A stretch of DNA of 5,844 nucleotides from an uncultured Corynebacterium sp. (GCF_902489365.1 NZ_CABTZR010000108.1:1-5844); one strand, 5' to 3'. Counted from the stretch's first letter, positions 1 to 5,484 are shown. Made by a program: numbers and translations. The notes: generated by a model not told the origin, from the letters alone.

Positions 1-115
1 CCGCGAGCCTCGCCACCGAATCCACGGTAATTGCCTCATCACCCTGCGCGGCGCCAATGTGAAGAGCAGACTCGAGGATGACCTCACGAGGTGAGTCTTC
101 ATAAAGAAAATGCAT
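1..115 (-). CDS. TetR/AcrR-type transcriptional regulator, N-terminal fragment
   Basis: Reading the minus strand from the ATG at 113-115 gives 38 codons with no stop before the window edge. The protein begins MHFLYEDSPREVILESALHI and continues with GAAQGDEAITVDSVARLA. This is the usual opening of a TetR-family DNA-binding domain: a first helix of the type 'R..IL.AAL.L....G...T', then 'vd.VA..A', which leads into the helix-turn-helix. The recognition helix and the ligand-binding domain lie outside the window, so the ligand and targets cannot be inferred. A modest ribosome site, AGGA, sits six bases upstream of the ATG. An in-frame GTG lies further upstream but has no better ribosome site. The gene follows gltS on the same strand but is separated from it by a terminator, so it is probably transcribed from its own promoter. 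The family call rests on a short stretch. Confidence 0.7.
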   Translation of the reverse strand, partial: MHFLYEDSPREVILESALHIGAAQGDEAITVDSVARLA

Positions 116-272
116 ATGGATTCCTAAGCCTGCGCACACTGAAGGAAAGAAAAAAGAGAGGCTGCGAGAGCGCCACACTGACAGCTTCCTGAATTTTAGC
201 CTCTTTCTTCTCACAAGAGCAATGCAAGATGAAATTCATTTCGCACTACTACTCAGGACTTGCTTAAGACGA
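116..272 (-). promoter_or_regulatory. Upstream region of the TetR-type gene with repeats
   Basis: This gap has no convincing gene and is more AT-rich than its neighbours. A -10-like TAAAAT lies on the minus strand at 193-198; no clear -35 is visible. Two near-identical copies of GCGC(C)ACACTGA lie at about 132-142 and 170-181 (plus-strand reading). An inverted repeat pairs AGAGGCT (157-163) with AGCCTCT (198-204). ATGAAATTCAT at about 229-239 is an 11-base palindrome around a central base. Because TetR-family proteins often repress their own genes, any of these could be an operator, but that is inference. Confidence 0.35.
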
Positions 273-305
273 GAAAACCCTCAAACCATAAGGCTGAGGG
301 TTTTC
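273..305 (-). terminator. Terminator hairpin downstream of gltS
   Basis: GAAAACCCTCA (273-283) and TGAGGGTTTTC (295-305) form a perfect 11-bp stem around an 11-base loop. On either strand the descending arm ends in GGGTTTTC, so the short T-run is part of the stem. It lies about 20 bases past the gltS stop codon and ahead of the TetR-type gene, as expected for the gltS terminator. It is close to symmetric and could act in both directions. Confidence 0.8.
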
Positions 306-325
306 ACGTGCTAGCAGGTCAGCGT

Positions 326-1696
326 CTACTTCGATGAGCCGACGTGACCGATGCCTTCTTTGAAGATGGTGCCGCGCGGCGGCATCATGCCGCTGAACTT
401 GAAGACGAGGTAAATAACCACCGCGATACCCAGAGAGATCCAGCCAAAGCCTGCGGTGAAGCCGTACATGACGGCCAGCGGCGCAATGATGGTCCAAGAA
501 ATCTCGAAGGGACCGAAGCCAATGTAGGCCATGCCGTATTCCGACAGGGTTCCGGACTTGAGCTTGGGGTCGACGATCTTGAGAATCGCAATACCTGTGG
601 CCACGGTAGCCGTGGCCCAGCCCCAGCCAAAGATGCCGCGCTCAATCCAGCGCTCGCCGAAGAACTCGGCGGGGAACCAGATGAGGAAGAATGCGCAGTA
701 AATGGTGCCCAAGACGAAGAGCAGGAGAAGAGCCTGCCAGTAGGCAGCCACGGCGGCCGGCACGATGGCCGCCACGCCGAAGGCAATGAGGTAGTCGGTC
801 GCCGCACCGGACACCGAGCTCACCGTGTCCTTATCCAGGTAATCCTTGGCGCCCACCATGTTCATCACGGCGCGGAAGAGCAGGCCCACCACCATCGACA
901 TGGCGAACAGCGGAATGGAAACGTTCTCCCAGATGGAGGAGATTCCCTTGTTAATGCCGTAGGCGGTCATCACGGTCAGAGCGATAAAGCCCACGTGCAG
1001 GGTGATGGGCTCGATGGCAGACGGGTTCGTGGTAGCACGGCCCAGCGAGGGGCGATCCTCCAGGCGCGAGATGTAGCCGCGGCGCAGTTCCTCCGGAAGC
1101 TGCTTCGGCACGTGCGAGACCTTGCCCTTGCGAATACCCCAGTTACCGGCGACGATACCGCCGATGATGGCGGCCAGCGTGCCCACGGTGGCGGAAGTAA
1201 AGCCCAAGGAGGATGCCGCCTCAGCACCCACACCTTCCAAGGCGCTGCCGACAGCCGCCGCGGTACCGAAACCACCCGTGAAGCCAACGGGCAGCATCAT
1301 GCCGAACCAGTCCGGGGTGTCGAAAGCCGGCTTAAACAGCAGGAGGCCGAGAACGATGAACAGGCCCCACTGGCCGGTGAACATCATGGTGGAGTAGCCC
1401 CACATGTTGCGGGCACCCTTGCCCATGTTGCCGCCCATCTCCATGGAGTAGGCCATGGAGGCGAAGACTACGGCGATGAGCAGCGAGGTGTAATCACCAA
1501 GATTGTCGGAGAAACCGATCCAGCCCAAGACATTAGGGCCTAAGAGCAAGCCGAGTAGACCTGCCGTGATGGGGGCAGGCAAGAGCAAATCCTGAAACAC
1601 GAACTTGATCTGGTGGCGCAGAACGTTGCCGATAACCATGAGCAAAGAAATCCAGCCCACGTCTGTCATGATTGTGAACGCAGAGAATTCTTCCAT
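326..1696 (-). CDS. gltS: Sodium/glutamate symporter GltS
   Basis: A 456-residue polytopic inner-membrane protein of the GltS (ESS) family, which imports glutamate together with sodium. The sequence has many hydrophobic segments in two halves, separated by a hydrophilic stretch at about residues 188-228 rich in R, K and E. The first half carries the family's glycine-rich re-entrant motif GFTGGFGTAAAVG (about 138-150). The second half has a related segment, GIFGWGWATATVATG (about 354-368). It is longer than the roughly 400-residue E. coli protein, partly because of the central linker. I chose the ATG at 1694-1696 because AAGGAAG lies seven bases upstream; an upstream in-frame ATG at 1723 would add nine residues but would place this ribosome site inside the gene. 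The gene stands alone: divergent promoter region upstream, terminator downstream. The family is firm; substrate specificity comes from the family. Confidence 0.9.
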   Translation of the reverse strand: MEEFSAFTIMTDVGWISLLMVIGNVLRHQIKFVFQDLLLPAPITAGLLGLLLGPNVLGWIGFSDNLGDYTSLLIAVVFASMAYSMEMGGNMGKGARNMWGYSTMMFTGQWGLFIVLGLLLFKPAFDTPDWFGMMLPVGFTGGFGTAAAVGSALEGVGAEAASSLGFTSATVGTLAAIIGGIVAGNWGIRKGKVSHVPKQLPEELRRGYISRLEDRPSLGRATTNPSAIEPITLHVGFIALTVMTAYGINKGISSIWENVSIPLFAMSMVVGLLFRAVMNMVGAKDYLDKDTVSSVSGAATDYLIAFGVAAIVPAAVAAYWQALLLLFVLGTIYCAFFLIWFPAEFFGERWIERGIFGWGWATATVATGIAILKIVDPKLKSGTLSEYGMAYIGFGPFEISWTIIAPLAVMYGFTAGFGWISLGIAVVIYLVFKFSGMMPPRGTIFKEGIGHVGSSK

Positions 1697-1703
1697 GCGA
1701 AAA

Positions 1704-1710
1704 CTTCCTT
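1704..1710 (-). promoter_or_regulatory. Ribosome binding site of gltS
   Basis: AAGGAAG on the minus strand, seven bases before the ATG at 1694-1696. It decides the start codon, since the longer reading from 1723 would bury it in coding sequence. Confidence 0.75.
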
Positions 1711-1714
1711 CCAT

Positions 1715-1729
1715 GCCGCCCACGGCGGC
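1715..1729 (-). other. GC-rich hairpin in the gltS leader
   Basis: GCCGCC and GGCGGC form a perfect 6-bp stem with a 3-base loop, ending four bases before the gltS ribosome site. In the mRNA it could affect ribosome access. It may also be a chance product of GC-rich DNA. Confidence 0.35.
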
Positions 1730-1850
1730 GTCCTTGAGACGAGACTCACCCTCTTTCGGGAAATGAACCGTTGATTACACTACAACTCCCTTCCCGCTTT
1801 TCCACCCCTGGCATATAACCCTAGGGTGATGTAGCTCTACCCCCAGGGGC

Positions 1851-1856
1851 TAGGAT
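1851..1856 (+). promoter_or_regulatory. Candidate -10 box for leaderless start of the globin-reductase gene
   Basis: TAGGAT fits the actinobacterial -10 pattern TANNNT and ends eight bases before the ATG at 1865, placing the transcription start at or next to the A of the start codon. This is the arrangement of leaderless genes, which are common in corynebacteria. The competing reading is that AGGA in the same stretch is a weak ribosome site nine bases from the ATG, with transcription from TATAAC at 1814-1819. Confidence 0.4.
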
Positions 1857-1864
1857 GGGCGGGC

Positions 1865-3064
1865 ATGAGGGAACTGGGTGAGCACCTACGCAACCACGCG
1901 GAAGACTATCGCGATGCAGTACACAGGCACTTTTTCGCCACCGTGGCCGAGTCCCGCCAAGTCTTTGCTCTGTCGATGAAGGACACGCACCCCTCCATGG
2001 CCCCGGCGCTGGCGTGGGTGCTGGAAAATGTGGAGGGCGATGAGGTCCAGGGGGACGTCGCTCAGCGCCTGGCACGCATGGGCCGTGATCATCGCCGCCA
2101 CGGTTTCCCCCCTGAGGTCTATCCGAAATTCGAGGCATCGCTCGTTCACGGGCTGGGGGTTCTGGGGCTCACCCCGTACCAGCACGACGTCGCCACGCGC
2201 ACCATTTCCCAGGTGTGCTCCATCATGCGCACCGCCGCACAGGAGGCGGACTCGGATGGTGTTCCCCCTGCCCACAGCGCCCAGGTGGTGGCGGTTGACA
2301 AGCCGAACCGGCGCACCGCGGTGGTCCGGTTGGAATCGGGCGTGGCGCTGGATTACCGCGCAGGGCAGCACGTTCCGGTGACGTCTCAGCTCACGCCCGG
2401 CACTTGGCGTCCACTGACCCCGGCGGCACCCCCGGAGGGTTCGGGGCAGCTGACGTTCCACCTCGCGCTGGCCGGTGAGGCCTCCTCCATGCTGGCCAAG
2501 GCGCAGCCGGGTGATTGGTGGACGCTGGGCGCGCCCGCTGGTGAGCCGCCGCGACTGGATGACACGACGACATTGATTTCCTTCGGTACCGGCTGGGCGG
2601 GCGCGCGGGCGCTGCTTCTCGACGGCCTAGCGAACGGCCTTCCCTCCGGCCTCCAGGTCTATGCCGTAGCACCTTCGCCAGGTGAGCACTATGACACGGA
2701 ATTTCAGGCTAACCTGCAGGCCCTGGTTCCGGAGCTGAAGCTGCGCCACATCGTCCGGGATGGCCAGGACCCTTGGCTGCTCGGCGCGCAGCCAGCTGCC
2801 GCAGGCTTCGATCCCGTAGCGGCCAAGGAGCCGATGGCCCCGGTGCTCGCTGAGGGAACCGACCGCCGCTTCGTGCTCATTGGTCCCGCCGACCGCGTTG
2901 AACTAGCGCGCGCGGCCTTGCTCGCGGGTGGCGTCGCGGAGGAGGCTATCACCACTGATAGCTGGCAGCGTGGCCACGAGTGGGCGGCCTCCGCCGCGGA
3001 GCTCGACGGCTGGGGCGATGACTGGGAGGCCTGGGCGGCGTGGAAGAAGTCCCAGTGGGCCTAG
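1865..3064 (+). CDS. Flavohemoglobin-like globin / FAD-NAD(P) reductase, divergent
   Basis: A 399-residue protein with the flavohemoglobin (Hmp) layout and length. Residues about 1-130 are a globin domain. The segment DHRRHGFPPEVY (75-86) matches the F-helix region of Hmp and gives a proximal heme ligand His76 and the conserved Tyr86. Residues about 135-230 resemble the FAD-binding barrel (YRAGQHVPV, 164-172; GDWWTLGAPAG, 216-226). Residues about 235-366 resemble the NAD(P)-binding domain (LISFGTGWAG, 237-246; FVLIGPADR, 336-344). Odd points: by my hand alignment the distal B10 tyrosine is replaced, probably by His20; the E7 glutamine is not evident; and the FAD motif RxYS reads RPLT (182-185). 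The C-terminus is tryptophan-rich. Classical Hmp converts nitric oxide to nitrate; whether this one does is doubtful, so I give no symbol. The start has little space for a ribosome site and may be leaderless. The gene is alone, divergent from gltS. Confidence 0.8.
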   Translation: MRELGEHLRNHAEDYRDAVHRHFFATVAESRQVFALSMKDTHPSMAPALAWVLENVEGDEVQGDVAQRLARMGRDHRRHGFPPEVYPKFEASLVHGLGVLGLTPYQHDVATRTISQVCSIMRTAAQEADSDGVPPAHSAQVVAVDKPNRRTAVVRLESGVALDYRAGQHVPVTSQLTPGTWRPLTPAAPPEGSGQLTFHLALAGEASSMLAKAQPGDWWTLGAPAGEPPRLDDTTTLISFGTGWAGARALLLDGLANGLPSGLQVYAVAPSPGEHYDTEFQANLQALVPELKLRHIVRDGQDPWLLGAQPAAAGFDPVAAKEPMAPVLAEGTDRRFVLIGPADRVELARAALLAGGVAEEAITTDSWQRGHEWAASAAELDGWGDDWEAWAAWKKSQWA

Positions 3065-3083
3065 GCGCACTAAGCGCCTAGGC
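3059..3083 (+). terminator. Hairpin at the stop codon of the globin-reductase gene
   Basis: GCCTAGGCGC (3059-3068) and GCGCCTAGGC (3074-3083) form a perfect 10-bp stem with the loop ACTAA. The stem contains the TAG stop codon at 3062-3064. No T-run follows, so it is not a textbook intrinsic terminator, but the position between convergent genes suggests a role in ending transcription or protecting 3' ends. Confidence 0.5.
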
Positions 3084-3147
3084 GTGCAATCGGAGCTTAG
3101 GCGTGCAATCGGAGCTTAGGCGTGCAAACAGAGATTAAGCGTCCAAG
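3062..3147. repeat. 19-bp tandem repeat array between convergent genes
   Basis: Two identical copies of TAGGCGTGCAATCGGAGCT (3079-3097 and 3098-3116) are followed by a diverged copy (3117-3135, TAGGCGTGCAAACAGAGAT) and a partial copy, TAAGCGTCCAAG (3136-3147). A degenerate 17-base copy begins at 3062. The array starts in the stop codon of the globin-reductase gene and ends inside the last codons of the nitrilase-family gene. The last partial unit encodes the end of that gene (Leu-Asp-Ala-stop on the minus strand), so the repeat may have spread from there. Confidence 0.85.
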
Positions 3148-3944
3148 ACGGGGAGGGACTGGCGGACCTTTGCCACGGTGTCTGGGTCTACCTCGCCGTA
3201 GAGGGTTTCTTGCTCATAGCCGGCTTCAGCAAGACGCGTGCCATCTGGCGCCACGAGAACGGAGTGTCCGATACCAGTCGGCCCAGAGGCCTGGCCCGCC
3301 TTGGCCTCGCCGCCGGGGCGAGCCTGGCCAGCCGCCAGGATGTACGTCGTGGAATCGAGCGCCCGCGCTGCGCTGAGCAGGCGCCACTGTTCCAGCTTGC
3401 CCGGGCCATCCGCCCAGCTGGTGGGCACGACGATGAGCTGGGCGCCCTGGCGGGCGAGTTCCTTGAACTGCTCGGGGAAGCGGATGTCATAACAGGTGGC
3501 CACGCCCACAGTGAGGCTCCCGGCCTCGAAGGTAACGAGTGATTCACCCGGCCGGACGGTATCGGATTCCTTGTATTTGAAGGCATCGTAGGTGTGGATT
3601 TTCTCGTAACCGCTGAGGACTCCGGGCCCGGCGATGAGCGCAACGTTGGCCACACGGTTGATGGTTTTCTCACCGCGCTCGACGGTATCCGCCGGGGCGA
3701 ACATTCCCAGGACCACGTACACGCCGAGTTCTTCCGCTAGGGCGCGCACGGCGGTGGCGGTGGGGCCATCGAGCCCCTCCGCGTTCGTATCGAGGCGCCC
3801 GGAATCGAAGCTTTGGGTGGTAGCTTCCGGCAGGACGATGAGCTGCGCGCCGTTATCCGCGGCTTCCTGAATCTTGTCAAGCGCTACGGAGAGGTTCTTC
3901 TCAACGTCCCCGGTGCTGGTCATTTGAACTGCTGCTACCTTCAT
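3135..3944 (-). CDS. Carbon-nitrogen hydrolase (nitrilase/amidase family)
   Basis: A 269-residue cytoplasmic enzyme of the nitrilase superfamily, which hydrolyses C-N bonds of amides or nitriles. The full catalytic set is visible: Glu40 (VLPEAT), Lys115 (YEKIHTYDAF) and Cys151 (ATCYDIRFPE). Length is typical. It resembles the mycobacterial Rv0480c type and Nit1-like amidases (CYDIRFPE, GPGKLEQW, RALDSTTYI), so amidase is more likely than nitrilase activity; the substrate is unknown. I chose the ATG at 3942-3944 because family members begin at MKVAAVQM. A longer reading from GTG at 3999-4001 adds 19 residues and has AAGGAAGG just upstream, while the ATG lacks a ribosome site but has a TANNNT box at leaderless spacing. 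The stop codon lies in the tandem repeat array. Single gene, divergent from the hydrolase operon. Confidence 0.88.
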   Translation of the reverse strand: MKVAAVQMTSTGDVEKNLSVALDKIQEAADNGAQLIVLPEATTQSFDSGRLDTNAEGLDGPTATAVRALAEELGVYVVLGMFAPADTVERGEKTINRVANVALIAGPGVLSGYEKIHTYDAFKYKESDTVRPGESLVTFEAGSLTVGVATCYDIRFPEQFKELARQGAQLIVVPTSWADGPGKLEQWRLLSAARALDSTTYILAAGQARPGGEAKAGQASGPTGIGHSVLVAPDGTRLAEAGYEQETLYGEVDPDTVAKVRQSLPVLDA

Positions 3945-3951
3945 GCGGCCC

Positions 3952-3957
3952 ACGGTA
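3952..3957 (-). promoter_or_regulatory. Candidate -10 box for leaderless start of the nitrilase-family gene
   Basis: TACCGT on the minus strand fits TANNNT and ends seven bases before the ATG at 3944, placing the transcription start at the start codon. The following bases, GGGCCGC then ATG, closely match the same region of the globin-reductase gene (TAGGAT, GGGCGGGC, ATG). If the GTG at 4001 is used instead, this stretch is coding. Confidence 0.35.
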
Positions 3958-3973
3958 GACGAGCCCGGGCTAG

Positions 3974-3982
3974 TTATCCACA
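3974..3982 (+). other. Perfect DnaA-box sequence
   Basis: TTATCCACA matches the consensus DnaA-binding 9-mer exactly. It lies between the nitrilase-family start and the hydrolase operon, or inside the longer nitrilase reading. I see no further boxes or AT-rich unwinding region here, so it is not an origin by itself. It could be a regulatory or titration site, or chance. Confidence 0.4.
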
Positions 3983-4046
3983 GATTTCGCGGATTCGGCA
4001 CTACCTTCCTTTACGGCGGGTGGGCTGCTGACGCAGTCTCGATGCT

Positions 4047-4307
4047 ATGAACCATCTCGCCATTGACCGCGGTGCCCGCCAGCAGATCCGCTCCCTCCTC
4101 GACCATTCCTCCCCCACCGCGTTGCCCTCGGTGCAGAAGCCTCCCCGGACCGCACGTGCCTTGGAGATCCTCGGCGCGCGGTGGGAGGAATCACGAAGGC
4201 TCAGCGAGGGTGCGCGGCGAGCCCAGTTGGAGGAGCTTGACCGCTTCGTGGGTGCAGCCCAGGGTGTCGATGCGGAGCTTTCAACTTTCTTGGGAGATAC
4301 CCAATGA
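4047..4307 (+). CDS. Small helical protein, partner of downstream hydrolase
   Basis: An 86-residue protein that I do not recognise as a named family. It has no signal peptide, membrane segment or cysteine. It is rich in Arg, Ala, Glu and Leu. The part from about residue 35 reads as a long amphipathic helix pair (ALEILGARWEESRRL, then AQLEELDRFVGAAQGVDAEL) with one Trp at residue 46. Its stop codon overlaps the start of the next gene (ATGA at 4304-4307), so the two are translationally coupled and the products probably work together. Small WXG100/EspC-like helical proteins of about this size occur in actinobacteria, including upstream of DUF1023 hydrolases; that likeness is inference from size and composition. 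An in-frame stop at 4029-4031 limits upstream extension. There is no strong ribosome site before the ATG. Confidence 0.7.
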   Translation: MNHLAIDRGARQQIRSLLDHSSPTALPSVQKPPRTARALEILGARWEESRRLSEGARRAQLEELDRFVGAAQGVDAELSTFLGDTQ

Positions 4308-5455
4308 GCGCAGCAGCGGCATTGCGCGCGGAGGCTTACCGGTTGGAGGATCATTCCGCTGAGCTTGCCCGATATATCGATGCGTCGCACCATCATTGGG
4401 TAGCGCTAGCGATTTCTGGGGCGGCCGCGGACGCAGCGCGCGGCGCCCTCCACAGCGCCACCGATGCCCTGCTGGGTCCGGCGCAGCAGATGCGCGTGGC
4501 GGCGCACATCGTGAGCCTTTATGCGCCGTTGATGGAGCGAGTCGAGCATCTGCGCGTTCGAGCCCTTCGGCTCGCTGCGGTTCCCGCTCTTGCGGAGCCC
4601 GCCAGCGCGGTGCTGGGGCACCTCGACACGCTGGCCGATGCCCTCGACTGGGCCTGCGCCCGCCAGCTGAGCGCCTTGTGCACCCCGGAGCTGGGTGAGC
4701 CGCCGACCCGCCTGGAGGATTTCAGCGAGCTATCCCTGGCGGAATTGCATGAGGTCCAGCTGACCATGGCCAGCGAGGAGATCCGCTCCCTGGTTGCAGC
4801 TAATCCGGACCTCACCGTGCTGGAGGCCAGCCCCGGGCGACTGGTGGTGCTCGTCGACCCAGAGAATATCGGCACGCATGCGGCCCAAGTCAGCACGTTT
4901 GTGGGCGGGGTCGGCTCCTCCGAGCCTGGTAGCTGGCCCACCGCAGTGGAGCGCGCCCGCGCCATCGCCCACGCCACGCACGGGCCTGCCGTGGCGTGGA
5001 TTGGCTATGCTGCCCCCTCCTCGCTGTCCCGCGCGGCACACGAGGAGCCGGCGCGCCGCGGCGCTACCGAACTCATCCGCTTCCAGCGCGCCCTGCGGCA
5101 ACGCTTTCCTCGTGCCCAGCACATGTTAATCGGCTACTCCTATGGTTCCGTGGTGGCGGGCAAGGCTGCGCAGCACGACTATGTTGCGGATGACGTCGTA
5201 CTCGTCGGCAGCCCAGGTGCCTCCGTGGCTAACGCCGCACACTTGCATGGCCGGGTCTGGAGCGCACGCAACGCCGAGGATCCGATCGCCGCCACCACCG
5301 GACCGCGCGGCGGCATTCACGGCCCGGATCCTTCCTCCCCTGCCTTCGGCGCCAGCGCGGTGCCGGGCGCAAGTGGGCTGCCGGGCGATCATGGCTCCTA
5401 TTGGAAAGACCCCGCATTCCTGCGGGGTCTGGGTGTCATCGCCCAACGCTACTAG
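4304..5455 (+). CDS. DUF1023-type alpha/beta hydrolase
   Basis: A 383-residue protein. Residues 1 to about 165 are helical, Ala-rich and Arg-rich, with HHHWVALAISGAAADAAR at 29-46, a segment like the W-containing helical turn seen before hydrolase domains in actinobacterial homologues. The rest is an alpha/beta hydrolase of the DUF1023 type: VAWIGYAAP (230-238); nucleophile elbow GYSYGS with Ser279; DDVVLVGSPGA (296-306); the probable acid Asp326 in AEDPI; HGPDPSSPAFGA (339-350); and the probable histidine His363 in DHGSYW. All three triad residues are present, so an active esterase, lipase or related enzyme is likely; the substrate is unknown. No signal peptide or membrane segment is visible. 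GGGAGA lies six bases before the ATG, inside the coupled upstream gene. The likely terminator follows three bases after the stop. Confidence 0.85.
   Translation: MSAAAALRAEAYRLEDHSAELARYIDASHHHWVALAISGAAADAARGALHSATDALLGPAQQMRVAAHIVSLYAPLMERVEHLRVRALRLAAVPALAEPASAVLGHLDTLADALDWACARQLSALCTPELGEPPTRLEDFSELSLAELHEVQLTMASEEIRSLVAANPDLTVLEASPGRLVVLVDPENIGTHAAQVSTFVGGVGSSEPGSWPTAVERARAIAHATHGPAVAWIGYAAPSSLSRAAHEEPARRGATELIRFQRALRQRFPRAQHMLIGYSYGSVVAGKAAQHDYVADDVVLVGSPGASVANAAHLHGRVWSARNAEDPIAATTGPRGGIHGPDPSSPAFGASAVPGASGLPGDHGSYWKDPAFLRGLGVIAQRY
5407..5430 (+). other. Strong hairpin inside the 3' end of the hydrolase gene
   Basis: AGACCCCGC (5407-5415) and GCGGGGTCT (5422-5430) form a perfect 9-bp stem with the loop ATTCCT, encoding residues around KDPAFLRGLG. 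It ends 25 bases before the end of the gene and has no T-run. It may stabilise the mRNA 3' end or assist the terminator that follows. Confidence 0.4.
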
Positions 5456-5457
5456 TA

Positions 5458-5484
5458 GGCAGCCAATTGGAATTGCTGCCTTTT
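5458..5484 (+). terminator. Intrinsic terminator of the hydrolase operon
   Basis: GGCAGC (5458-5463) and GCTGCC (5475-5480) form a 6-bp GC-rich stem, with AATT segments able to extend pairing past a bulged C, followed directly by TTTT. It starts two bases after the hydrolase stop codon and its T-run overlaps the stop codon of the convergent aldehyde dehydrogenase gene. The T-run favours the plus strand. Confidence 0.75.

Larger units (their letters stand above)
1697..1864. promoter_or_regulatory. Divergent promoter region, gltS / globin-reductase
   Basis: This 168-bp region must contain the promoters of both flanking genes. For gltS (minus), TGTAAT at 1774-1779 is a possible -10 box, giving a leader of about 70 bases. 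For the plus-strand gene, TATAAC at 1814-1819 and TAGGAT at 1851-1856 are both possible -10 boxes. Between them lie the perfect palindrome CCCTAGGG (1819-1826) and a 7-bp inverted repeat, CCCCTGG (1805-1811) with CCAGGGG (1843-1849), which may be operator sites. No -35 box is convincing, which is common in corynebacteria. Confidence 0.5.

Noticed and set aside
344..1543. A 399-codon open frame on the plus strand opposite gltS
   Set aside because: Its product is a low-complexity, His/Arg/Gly-rich sequence with no recognisable domain, and it lies antisense to a clear transporter gene. In GC-rich DNA such shadow frames are expected.
1886..2461. A 191-codon minus-strand open frame opposite the globin-reductase gene
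   Set aside because: It is antisense to a gene with clear globin and reductase motifs and its product shows no family features.
3062..3147. A CRISPR array
   Set aside because: The units are contiguous 19-bp tandem copies with no unique spacers and no cas genes in the window.
3974..3982. A replication origin at the DnaA box
   Set aside because: Only one box is visible, with no AT-rich unwinding region and no dnaA or dnaN nearby.
4337..4351. YRLED (residues 12-16 of the hydrolase) as a type VII secretion YxxxD/E signal
   Set aside because: The known signal follows a helix-turn-helix near the C-terminal end of the helical domain; here it is in the first helix, so a chance match is likely.
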